Below are positions 6,075-12,332 of a stretch of DNA of 13,600 nucleotides, in pieces; position 1 is the stretch's first letter, and each line of letters starts with the position of its first letter. The stretch is from an uncultured Clostridia bacterium. Lineage in GTDB: Bacteria; Bacillota; Clostridia; Oscillospirales; Butyricicoccaceae. Position numbers and translations under genes: made by a program. Under the pieces are notes generated by a model. It was not told the origin of the DNA and searched no databases. It saw only the letters and a list, made by a program, of their open reading frames with translations. The stretch lies in NCBI GenBank assembly GCA_910589115.1, contig CAJUSB010000086.1:1-13600 (forward strand), in the 5' to 3' direction.

Positions 6075-6590
6075 ATGGAACAGTTTACCCAGTCCTTTTT
6101 GGCCTTTCGGGACCGGATGGAGGCTGCGCTGCCGAAAGAATTCCGCGAGCGGGAAAGAGGTGTGCTGATCGCTGGGCGCGGCTGTGCCCTTGCCGCCGGA
6201 TATTCGCTTTCGCAGGAGCGGAAGATGTTTGGTATTGTTGGCACTGGCAGTCATACGCATTGCCATGAGCTGCGGCTTTTGTACAGTGTACCCGGCCTGC
6301 AAAAGGAACAGCTTGCCGATTGGCGGGCATATGCGCAGGATGTTCTGCGGGAGCGCATCCAGCTTGACCGTGCGCATGAATTTTCGATATTCTCCATGTT
6401 ATTGGTTACTGACGGAGTAGACCGTGCGATAAAACCGGCGCTTCGAAAGCTTGATATTGAAGAAAGATATATGCCGCCTGCTGCTGGATGGGCGCAGGTA
6501 CGGTTTCTGGTCATTGACCTTCCGGCAAAGCAGATGTACCCATCCCCTATGGGAAAGCCGCTTGCCGGGCTTCTGAAAGGGATTCTCTGA
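6075..6590 (+). CDS. Conserved-looking hypothetical protein, partner of the nucleotidyltransferase
   Basis: A 171-residue soluble protein I do not recognise. AAGGAG overlaps the end of the preceding gene and lies 5 bases before the ATG, so translation is probably coupled. No signal peptide or membrane segment is seen. The most striking feature is GTGSHTHCHELRLLY (56-70), where His60, His62, Cys63 and His64 cluster and could bind a metal or sit in an active site. Arginine- and aspartate-rich helices follow (85-130). Base composition is like its neighbours, so it looks native. A role beside the nucleotidyltransferase is inferred from operon position only. Confidence 0.75.
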   Translation: MEQFTQSFLAFRDRMEAALPKEFRERERGVLIAGRGCALAAGYSLSQERKMFGIVGTGSHTHCHELRLLYSVPGLQKEQLADWRAYAQDVLRERIQLDRAHEFSIFSMLLVTDGVDRAIKPALRKLDIEERYMPPAAGWAQVRFLVIDLPAKQMYPSPMGKPLAGLLKGIL

Positions 6591-6642
6591 GAACAGGTTT
6601 CCGTTGAATCTTTCATCTGACAATCGAATATCATAAAGATAG

Positions 6643-6686
6643 AAGCCCCTGAAAACGCATCATACTGTGTTTTCAGGGGCTTTATT
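6643..6686. terminator. Bidirectional terminator between convergent units
   Basis: A 17-bp stem (6643-6659 with 6666-6682, one G-U pair) encloses a 6-base loop and is followed on the plus strand by TATT. The stem core is AAGCCCCTGAAAAC and its complement. It lies between the plus-strand nucleotidyltransferase pair and the minus-strand binding-protein gene and can serve both, though the T tracts are short, especially on the minus strand. Confidence 0.82.
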
Positions 6687-6767
6687 GCGGTCAAATACCT
6701 GAAAAAATGGGAGGGCAGCATTTCCGCCGCCCTCAACCGGATACCTTATAAGTACGAGATGATTTGA

Positions 6768-7790
6768 TTACTTTATGAAATCTGCAACATTTTCTTTGGT
6801 TACGAGCTGTGGTGTGATATTGAAGTAATTATCGACAAGACCTTCGATTTCGGTTCCATTCAGCAGCCCAAGCGCGCAGGTGATGGTACCCTCGCCCTGT
6901 GCAACAGGATCTTGGAACACGGAACAGGCCATATCACCGCTCTGTACAGCTGCACAGCCCACATCCGTTGCGTCGATCCCGACAACCGGGCAAATAATTT
7001 TGTTTGAGCCGGTGGTCTTCATCGCTTCGATAACGCCCAGTGCCATTTCATCATTGTTGCAGACAACTGCGTCAACGGTTTCGCCGCTGCCCATAAACTG
7101 TGAGAAAAGGTTCATTGCGGTAATGCGGTCCCAGTTTGCGGTAGCTTCGTAAACGTAGTTGACATTCAGGCCGTTGGCCGAAAGAGCTTCTTTTGCGGAA
7201 TTTGTACGCTTGGTTACGTTGTCAAGTCCGAGCTCGCCCATGAACAGGACAACGTTAATATCGGTTTTGCCCTCTGCTTTGAAGATACTTGCAAGATAGT
7301 TGCCCTGTTCGGTGCCATAGAGTGTCTCATCAGTGCCGACATAAACGACTTCGCCGTCTTTCAGTACATCCAGGCTGGGCTGACGGTTTACGAAAACGAC
7401 TTTCATATCACCTGCGGCAGCAAGAACGTCTGCTGCGGAATCGTTATTGCACAGGCCGATAATGACCGCATCATATCCATCGGCAGCCCAGGTCTGCACG
7501 TGGGAGAGTTGGGTAGCTACGTCGCCGTTCGCATCAAGTACGGATATTTCAATGCCTTCTGCTTCTGCTTTTGCTTCGATTGCCATCTGCATGGACGTCT
7601 GGAACTGGTCGCGTGACGGCATGGAATAGCCCATGCGGTAGCTGGAGGAAGAGGCAGCGCCGCCAGTGTCCGCGCTGCTGCCACTGTCGTTTGCGGGGGC
7701 GGTGTTATCGCTGTCCGTACCGCCGCAGCCGGTCAACATACCTGCCGTCATCAGTGCTGCAAGGAAAAATGCTGTTAATTTCTTCTTCAT
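6768..7790 (-). CDS. Sugar ABC transporter solute-binding lipoprotein (MglB/RbsB type)
   Basis: A 340-residue lipoprotein with signal peptide MKKKLTAFFLAALMTAGMLTGC; the lipobox LTGC puts the lipidated Cys at 22. A Ser/Gly/Asp-rich linker (23-50) leads into a periplasmic-binding-protein type 1 fold of the ribose/galactose class. Matching segments are QMAIEAKAEAEGIE, VVFVNRQPS, VVYVGTDETLYG, TANWDR, CNNDEMALGVIEAMK and VVGIDATDVG. It captures a sugar outside the membrane for the ATPase and permease encoded upstream on the same strand. The residues resemble MglB more than RbsB, but the sugar is not certain. AGGAG sits 8 bases before the start. Unusually it is the last gene of the locus, 300 bases beyond the regulator, with its own promoter. 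That allows higher expression than the membrane parts. Confidence 0.92.
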   Translation of the reverse strand: MKKKLTAFFLAALMTAGMLTGCGGTDSDNTAPANDSGSSADTGGAASSSSYRMGYSMPSRDQFQTSMQMAIEAKAEAEGIEISVLDANGDVATQLSHVQTWAADGYDAVIIGLCNNDSAADVLAAAGDMKVVFVNRQPSLDVLKDGEVVYVGTDETLYGTEQGNYLASIFKAEGKTDINVVLFMGELGLDNVTKRTNSAKEALSANGLNVNYVYEATANWDRITAMNLFSQFMGSGETVDAVVCNNDEMALGVIEAMKTTGSNKIICPVVGIDATDVGCAAVQSGDMACSVFQDPVAQGEGTITCALGLLNGTEIEGLVDNYFNITPQLVTKENVADFIK

Positions 7791-7850
7791 TTTTTACACT
7801 CCTTTGTTTGTTCTGTGATGCGGAAATAAAACACCGTATCACTATGATTT

Positions 7851-7867
7851 ACAACGTTTTACGTTGT
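7851..7867. promoter_or_regulatory. Inverted repeat just downstream of the binding-protein start site
   Basis: ACAACG and CGTTGT (7851-7856, 7862-7867) flank TTTTA. The dyad lies about 5-21 bases downstream of the predicted transcription start (near 7872). It could be a repressor operator or a small leader hairpin; nothing in the window identifies the protein. Confidence 0.4.
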
Positions 7868-7878
7868 TCCATGCCCTT

Positions 7879-7908
7879 ATTATACTATTATCTTGAAAAA
7901 TTCCCTTC
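7879..7908 (-). promoter_or_regulatory. Promoter of the solute-binding protein gene, activator-type
   Basis: A perfect TATAAT (7884-7879, minus strand) has no consensus -35. In its place, 17 bases upstream, is AAGGGA within GAAGGGAA (7908-7901). The ABC ATPase promoter has AAGGGC at the identical position. A missing -35 replaced by a shared motif suggests dependence on an activator. Confidence 0.7.
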
Positions 7909-7942
7909 ATTATGTTGCATTTCTCATGGTGCAAATTCTGTA

Positions 7943-7958
7943 TATTTTGTACAAAATA
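7943..7958. promoter_or_regulatory. 16-bp perfect palindrome upstream of the binding-protein promoter
   Basis: TATTTTGTACAAAATA is a perfect dyad centred about 78 bases upstream of the predicted start site. Its TTTTGT half (7956-7951, minus strand) aligns with TTTTGT at the same distance in the ATPase promoter, although the second half is not kept there. Confidence 0.4.
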
Positions 7959-7977
7959 GAAGGTGTAAAATTGGATT

Positions 7978-7996
7978 CTTCACTATCTTGCTTTTT
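7978..7996 (-). promoter_or_regulatory. 19-base element shared with the ATPase promoter, copy 1
   Basis: AAAAAGCAAGATAGTGAAG on the minus strand is identical to 11820-11802. In both places exactly 93 bases separate it from the TATAAT box. It is a candidate regulator site upstream of the solute-binding protein gene. Confidence 0.65.
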
Positions 7997-8091
7997 AGAA
8001 CCTGTATTCACAAGATGGCAGTCGTGGATGTGCGGGGCTGGCGTTGTCAGAACCGTGCAGACGCGGCTGACAGTCTATGAATACAGGTTCT
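7997..8091. repeat. 95-bp inverted-repeat element at the end of the AraC gene
   Basis: Perfect 14-base arms AGAACCTGTATTCA (7997-8010) and TGAATACAGGTTCT (8078-8091) enclose 67 bases. Inside is a second stem, TGTCAG/CTGACA on the minus strand. The right arm reaches the AraC stop codon and the left arm abuts the shared 19-base element. It may be a MITE-like insertion or a long hairpin at the mRNA end. It is not a classical terminator, because A residues rather than T residues follow on the minus strand. Confidence 0.6.
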
Positions 8092-8957
8092 TATTTCTGA
8101 TTTCGTTTGCCGCGCAGCGAATCCAGATACTGTTTCCGATATCGGATTGGCGACACGCCGACCATACGTTTGAACAATGTGTTGAAATAGTTGGTATTAT
8201 CATAGCCTACCATGGTTGCGATCTGCGTTGCGGACAAGTCGCTGGAGATCAGCCATGTTTGAGCAAGGCCGATACGCCGCCGGATCACATATTGAATCGG
8301 GGAATACCCGCTTATATCCTTAAAAACATGGGAAAGGTAGGGGATGCTGCATCCCAGTTCATCCGAAATGCTTTCCAGGGTGATATTTTCCGTATAGTGC
8401 GCATCAATATACTCTTTTGCGCGGACGGCAAGCTGGCTGTTGGCCGCGGAGACGCGGAGGCAGGGTTCATCCGGCAGGCGGTGTGCGAGCAGGACAAAGG
8501 TACCAAGCATGAGCTGTGCGGTCAGCCGTTCCTGCACGTTTCCGGCGTAAAGCTGGTCAATTTGTTCGCACATAGATTCAAACAGTGGGAATAGATTTCC
8601 GCTGGCACGCACATGGGAAGATTCTGCCGGAACCAGATAATTCAGCGGCAGTCCCCGGAAATACACATTTTGAATGCCAAAGCAATAGGTTCCAATTTCC
8701 GTTTCATAATCGGATACGACTTCATGCAGCTCGCCGACATTTCCGAAAATGACGCTGCCCTGCTGAAGCGCGTAGGAATGGCTCTCCACCTGATAGGTGC
8801 CGAACCCACGATAGCACAGCAGCAGCTCACAGAGGGAATCATGCTTGTGCATAGGACGGTCATGGCGCTGTCGGCCATACTCTTGTTTTGCAGAATAAAC
8901 GAGAGTCGGGAAGTAACTTGGCTCGAATACTTCATTCAGGTGGGAAAGAGAATACAT
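8091..8957 (-). CDS. AraC-family transcriptional regulator of the sugar transporter
   Basis: A 288-residue cytoplasmic regulator. The N-terminal half is a cupin-like sensor with HKHD (37-40), GTYQVESHSYALQQGSVIF (53-71) and GELHEV. The C-terminal 175-276 region is the double helix-turn-helix of the AraC/XylS family, with LESISDELGCSIPYLSHVFK and the signature ending GYDNTNYFNTLFKRMVGVSP. The start at 8957 is chosen because AAAGGAG lies 6 bases upstream and the sensor domain begins there; a longer in-frame version would run across a hairpin. The gene sits between the permease and the binding-protein genes, so it most likely senses the transported sugar and activates both promoters of the locus. 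A hairpin upstream may limit its expression. Confidence 0.93.
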   Translation of the reverse strand: MYSLSHLNEVFEPSYFPTLVYSAKQEYGRQRHDRPMHKHDSLCELLLCYRGFGTYQVESHSYALQQGSVIFGNVGELHEVVSDYETEIGTYCFGIQNVYFRGLPLNYLVPAESSHVRASGNLFPLFESMCEQIDQLYAGNVQERLTAQLMLGTFVLLAHRLPDEPCLRVSAANSQLAVRAKEYIDAHYTENITLESISDELGCSIPYLSHVFKDISGYSPIQYVIRRRIGLAQTWLISSDLSATQIATMVGYDNTNYFNTLFKRMVGVSPIRYRKQYLDSLRGKRNQK

Positions 8958-9020
8958 GGCGGCTCCTTTCTTTGGGCGGGGGATTCCCGGTGCTATGACT
9001 GCGGCACTCTTGCGTGTTGG

Positions 9021-9054
9021 CCAAAAAGCCGGAGTAAAAACCCTGGCTTTTTGG
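9021..9054. terminator. Hairpin between permease and AraC genes, possible attenuating terminator
   Basis: A perfect 10-bp stem CCAAAAAGCC / GGCTTTTTGG encloses a 14-base loop. The T tract is inside the stem and little follows it, so read-through into the AraC gene is likely. No clear promoter is seen between this hairpin and the AraC start, so the regulator probably depends on the upstream transcript. Confidence 0.55.
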
Positions 9055-9085
9055 TGCAAGTGAGAAGAGAGAAGAAAACAGGCGT

Positions 9086-10021
9086 TTAATTTTTCTTGGC
9101 ATTTTTCCGCATATCGAAAACAACTGCGGCGATAATAATCATACCCTTAAACACCTGCTGGAGGTAAGGAGAAATTTTCAGCAGCATCATGCCGTTTTTC
9201 AGGACGCCCAATATCAGGATACCAGCGATAACGCCGGAGATTCGGCACACGCCGCCTGTATGGGAGGTCCCGCCAACGGTTGCAGCTGCAATCGCGTCCA
9301 GCTCATAGTTCAGGCCGACGGAGGAATTGCCTGCGCCTGAACGTGCGGCCAGAAGGATGCCGCCGGTTGCGGCACAGAACGCGCACCAGGTATAGACCTT
9401 AATGAGATTTTTTTCAACGTTGATGCCTGCCACACGTGCGGCCTGGTCATTGCCGCCGATTGCATATATGCTGGAACCAAAGCGGGTTTGGGTGAGCATA
9501 TAGCCCGAAACGACTGCAAAAATGATAAAGATTACAACAACCATCGGGATTGCACCGAACAGGTTATATTGAGCAATACTTTTGAATTCGGGCTTCAGCT
9601 CGGGGATCGGGTAAGCGTTCGTATAAAGCTGGGCCAGTGCACGGGCAATCAGTTGGGTACCGAGCGTAGCGATAAATGCTGGTATTTTGGTATAGGCAAT
9701 CAGCAGGCCGTTGATTAGGCCGATGAGCGTACCTGCGGCCAGCGCGGCCAGAACGGCAACAATGACCGGCAGGTCAGGGAGGTTCGGGAAAAGCCTGCTT
9801 GCGCCATAGGCGTATTGCTGTGCAAGGGAGGCGGAAATACAAGAGGTCAGCGCGACGACTGAGCCGGGGGAGAGGTCGATGCCCTTTGACAGGATGCACC
9901 ACATAACGCCCACTGCAATAATGCCGATAATGGATTCCGTTGTAAGGATATTCATGAAATTCTGGGCGGTCAGGAATGTTTTTGTGGAAATCGTCAGCAC
10001 GGTGCACATGGCAAGCAGCAC
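9086..10021 (-). CDS. Sugar ABC transporter permease (MglC/RbsC type), apparent 5' frameshift
   Basis: A hydrophobic inner-membrane permease of the ribose/galactose/xylose ABC family. Family blocks include GIDLSPGSVVAL, GLINGLLIAYTKIPAFIATLGT, YAIGGNDQAARVAGINV, ELDAIAAATVGGTSHTGG and GMIIIAAVVFDM near the end. It forms the channel with the ATPase encoded upstream and the binding lipoprotein. From GTG 10021 the frame gives 311 residues, but that start has no ribosome site and cuts into the first membrane helix. A well-placed start exists at 10071 (AGAGGG 7 bases upstream). Its frame stops at 10045 after an A6 run; one extra A or a -1 slip would join it to this frame and give 328 residues. This may be an inactivating frameshift, a sequencing error or genuine slippage. 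Confidence 0.88.
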   Translation of the reverse strand: MLLAMCTVLTISTKTFLTAQNFMNILTTESIIGIIAVGVMWCILSKGIDLSPGSVVALTSCISASLAQQYAYGASRLFPNLPDLPVIVAVLAALAAGTLIGLINGLLIAYTKIPAFIATLGTQLIARALAQLYTNAYPIPELKPEFKSIAQYNLFGAIPMVVVIFIIFAVVSGYMLTQTRFGSSIYAIGGNDQAARVAGINVEKNLIKVYTWCAFCAATGGILLAARSGAGNSSVGLNYELDAIAAATVGGTSHTGGVCRISGVIAGILILGVLKNGMMLLKISPYLQQVFKGMIIIAAVVFDMRKNAKKN

Positions 10022-10044
10022 CAGCCAAATGGAATTCTGACCAA

Positions 10045-10071
10045 TTATTTTTTCATGTTTTTGGGATTCAT
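10045..10071 (-). other. Out-of-frame start segment of the permease gene with A6 run
   Basis: On the minus strand ATG at 10071 follows AGAGGG and encodes MNPKNMKK, then stops at TAA (10047-10045). The stop directly follows AAAAAA (10053-10048). Shifting by one base at that run continues into IIGQNSIWLVLLAMC, which completes a normal first transmembrane helix. Confidence 0.65.
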
Positions 10072-10111
10072 ATATGTACCCTCTTTCTGTAAATGATTTT
10101 CAAACCAAGGC

Positions 10112-11602
10112 CTAGCCTTTTTGCCCGTGGCAGAGTGCCATAATGTGCTCGGAGTTCCACTCCGGCGTATCGCGCACGACCTCGCCGGATACCTCGCCCT
10201 CATACATAGCGATAATCCGGTCGCTCATGCCCATGACTTCCGGCAACTCGGATGAAATCATGATGATTGCTTTCCCCTCGCCTGCGAGCCGGGTAATCAG
10301 CGAATGGATTTCGCTTTTTGCACCGACGTCAATGCCGCGGGTCGGTTCATCCACAATCAAAACATCCGGGTCAGTCAGCAGCCAGCGTCCAATCAATACC
10401 TTTTGCTGGTTGCCGCCGGATAGGTACATGATTGGCTGTTCAATGCTTGGCGTTTTTGTATTCATAGCGGCGACATAATGCTCGGTATCCTCCCGCATTT
10501 TTTTATGGTTCAGTGGGAAGCCGTAGGCTTTCAAATGTGCCAGCACCGTATTTTCCACAATGCTGCGGATTCCAACAATACCATTGCCGCGGCGGTCCTC
10601 CGTCAGCAGCGCCAGCCGGTTGCGGATCGCATCCTCTGGTGATTTGATCTGGATTTCCTGACCGTCCTTAAAAATTTTCCCGGTATCGCGGTGACGCATT
10701 CCGAAGATGGTTTCTACTGTTTCGGTCCGACCGGCGCCTACCAGCCCTGCAAAGCCAAGGGTTTCACCCTTTTTCAATTCAAAGGATACATTTTTCACTT
10801 GCTTCCCGGAAGTCAATCCCTCTACCCGGAATACGGTTTCTCCAATCTGGCATTCAACCTTTGGGAACATATTGGAGACTTCCCGTCCGACCATACGCGT
10901 AATCAATGCATCTACATTTGTTTCTGACGCAAAGTCGTGCCCGACGTATTCGCCGTCACGCAGCGTTGTCATTTCATCACATATCTGGAAAATTTCATCC
11001 ATCTTATGGGAAATGTAGATTAACGCACAGCCCTGCGATTTCAATTTCAGGATGATTTCAAACAGATGTGCAACTTCACCTTCCGTCAATGAAGAGGTTG
11101 GCTCGTCCAGAATCATAACATCCGGATGATAGGATACGGCCTTGCAGATTTCGACCATTTGCATCTGTGCAACTGTCAGATTTCCCATTTTCTCATTCGG
11201 ATCAATATGCAGGTCCATTTCCCGGAATAAATCAACCGTATCCTGCTGCATTTTTTTATGGTCGAGATGGCCATTTTTGTAGGGTTCCCGTCCCAGCCAG
11301 ACGTTTTGTGCTACGGTACGTTCGGGCACAGGGCTCAACTCCTGATGGATCATGGAGATACCATTGTGCAGCGCCTCATTTGGCGTTTGGAAATCGACTT
11401 CCTGTCCCTTGAGCTTAATGCTCCCTGATGTACGGTGATAGATACCGATCAGGCACTTCATCAGCGTTGATTTCCCTGCGCCGTTTTCACCCATCAGCGC
11501 ATGAACCGTGCTGGGACGCACATGGAGCTGCACACCTTTCAGTGCACGGACGCCAGGGAATTCCTTGACAATATCGTCCATTTCCAATACGTATTCACTC
11601 AT
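10112..11602 (-). CDS. mglA: Sugar ABC transporter ATPase with two nucleotide-binding domains (MglA type)
   Basis: A 496-residue tandem ATPase of the MglA/RbsA/XylG family. First domain: Walker A GENGAGKST (38-46), Q-loop HQELSP (86-91), signature LTVAQMQMVEI (142-152), Walker B VMILDEP (162-168), then ISHKMDEIF. Second domain: a degenerate Walker A GLVGAGRTE (286-294), as usual in this family, with signature LSGGNQQK (394-401) and Walker B VLIVDEP (414-420) leading into TRGIDVGAKSEI. The LTVAQMQMVEI...SYHP...TSSLTEGEVAHLF stretch resembles MglA most, so galactose or methyl-galactoside is the best guess; other sugars are possible. GGAGG lies 7 bases before the start. It is the first gene of the minus-strand locus, 40 bases before the permease start region, under a promoter that matches that of the binding-protein gene. 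Confidence 0.93.
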   Translation of the reverse strand: MSEYVLEMDDIVKEFPGVRALKGVQLHVRPSTVHALMGENGAGKSTLMKCLIGIYHRTSGSIKLKGQEVDFQTPNEALHNGISMIHQELSPVPERTVAQNVWLGREPYKNGHLDHKKMQQDTVDLFREMDLHIDPNEKMGNLTVAQMQMVEICKAVSYHPDVMILDEPTSSLTEGEVAHLFEIILKLKSQGCALIYISHKMDEIFQICDEMTTLRDGEYVGHDFASETNVDALITRMVGREVSNMFPKVECQIGETVFRVEGLTSGKQVKNVSFELKKGETLGFAGLVGAGRTETVETIFGMRHRDTGKIFKDGQEIQIKSPEDAIRNRLALLTEDRRGNGIVGIRSIVENTVLAHLKAYGFPLNHKKMREDTEHYVAAMNTKTPSIEQPIMYLSGGNQQKVLIGRWLLTDPDVLIVDEPTRGIDVGAKSEIHSLITRLAGEGKAIIMISSELPEVMGMSDRIIAMYEGEVSGEVVRDTPEWNSEHIMALCHGQKG

Positions 11603-11682
11603 TACCTCGCCTCCACTTTCTTCATTTTTCTCTTGTGCAAAATAATCCTTGAGAATCGGATGAATAATGTTTTTCAGGCTTA

Positions 11683-11733
11683 TTTTGCCCTTCGATAATT
11701 TAATTATAGCAGTTTTGAGGCTTTTGCCCTTCG
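11683..11733 (-). promoter_or_regulatory. Promoter of the sugar ABC operon with flanking direct repeats
   Basis: A perfect TATAAT (11708-11703, minus strand) lacks a consensus -35; AAGGGC stands at that place with 17-base spacing. CGAAGGGCAAAA occurs twice in direct orientation, at 11733-11722 over the -35 and at 11694-11683 just after the start site near 11696. Such a pair around a promoter suggests regulator binding. Confidence 0.7.
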
Positions 11734-11801
11734 TTTTTTTGTATTATCAGCGGGCTGGAATTCATGAAAAATTCACAAAAGATTAAAAATATTTTTGTGT
11801 A

Positions 11802-11820
11802 CTTCACTATCTTGCTTTTT
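11802..11820 (-). promoter_or_regulatory. 19-base element shared with the binding-protein promoter, copy 2
   Basis: AAAAAGCAAGATAGTGAAG on the minus strand is identical to the copy at 7996-7978 and also lies 93 bases before TATAAT. Together with TTTTGT (11780-11775) and GAAGGG (11732-11727) it reproduces the spacing of the other promoter. Confidence 0.65.
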
Positions 11821-11834
11821 TCGTTGTGAATACC

Positions 11835-12240
11835 GGCGGTACGTTTTTCGTGGAGCATACCACCGGTTGCCGTTCAGATACAAGTTGAAAAAGAAAGAGA
11901 AAGGAATCGGACAACAATTATAATTTTATATGCGGAAAATTTGCCGCAGTCATCCACCCCGCCCGCCGTCCTTCTGGCGGGCGGGGTAATATGCACAAGC
12001 GATGATTGCCATACCCTTTCCCATCGCAGCGGAAGAGGGGGAGTCTGGAGGAACAAAAGCGCTTTTGACGCTGTTTCATGCGCCGCAGCTTTGAACTGCA
12101 CAAGCAGTATGCGCGGTGGCAAGTTTTCGTGAACGGCAAAGGAGCTCTGTCCGCATAGGGGAAGCAAACAAAAAGTAATTCTGCATAAAATAAAATTTTT
12201 TATTTGTGCATTATTAACGAATTTAGTGAAACGAACGTTT
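11835..12240. other. Gene-free region with hairpins and palindromes
   Basis: No convincing gene is seen here. It holds an imperfect inverted repeat ACCGGCGGTA/TACCACCGGT near 11832-11870 and a perfect 11-bp GC hairpin CCCCGCCCGCC/GGCGGGCGGGG (11957-11986) without a T tract. It also holds a 14-bp palindrome CAAAAGCGCTTTTG (12054-12067), a small hairpin ACTGC-ACAA-GCAGT and an AT-rich stretch (12184-12205). Base composition swings sharply along it. It may contain an RNA or degraded sequence, but nothing recognisable. Confidence 0.45.
12054..12067. promoter_or_regulatory. 14-bp palindrome with a LacI-family-like core
   Basis: CAAAAGCGCTTTTG is a perfect dyad. AAAGCGCTTT-like cores are common in LacI-family operators. 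It lies about 180 bases upstream of the nearest predicted -35 box and no LacI gene is in the window, so the role is speculative. Confidence 0.3.
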
Positions 12241-12275
12241 TGCTTGTTGACATTTCTGACAACCTGTATCGTAAT
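12229..12275 (+). promoter_or_regulatory. Candidate promoter of the BMP-family lipoprotein gene
   Basis: A perfect TTGACA (12247-12252) is followed after 17 bases by a weak -10, CGTAAT (12270-12275). Six bases before the -35 lies a spaced dyad AAACG-AA-CGTTT (12229-12240), a possible activator or repressor site. No purine riboswitch is seen in the short leader. Confidence 0.45.
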
Positions 12276-12332
12276 TCAAACATACTTATTGGATAAGTGA
12301 AAGAAAGTGTATTACCAAAGGAGGCAAAAGAC

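Noticed and set aside
8958..9059. Longer AraC-family protein starting at 9059
   Set aside because: The extension lies over a hairpin, lacks family similarity, and the ATG at 8957 has a good ribosome site.
11874..12167. Minus-strand frame of 97 codons in the large intergenic region
   Set aside because: Low-complexity, Pro/Arg-rich translation across hairpins, with no ribosome site and no recognisable domain.
12297..12332. GTG start giving a 12-residue longer BMP-family protein
   Set aside because: It lacks a ribosome site, and the downstream ATG at 12333 has AAAGGAGG and begins a normal signal peptide.
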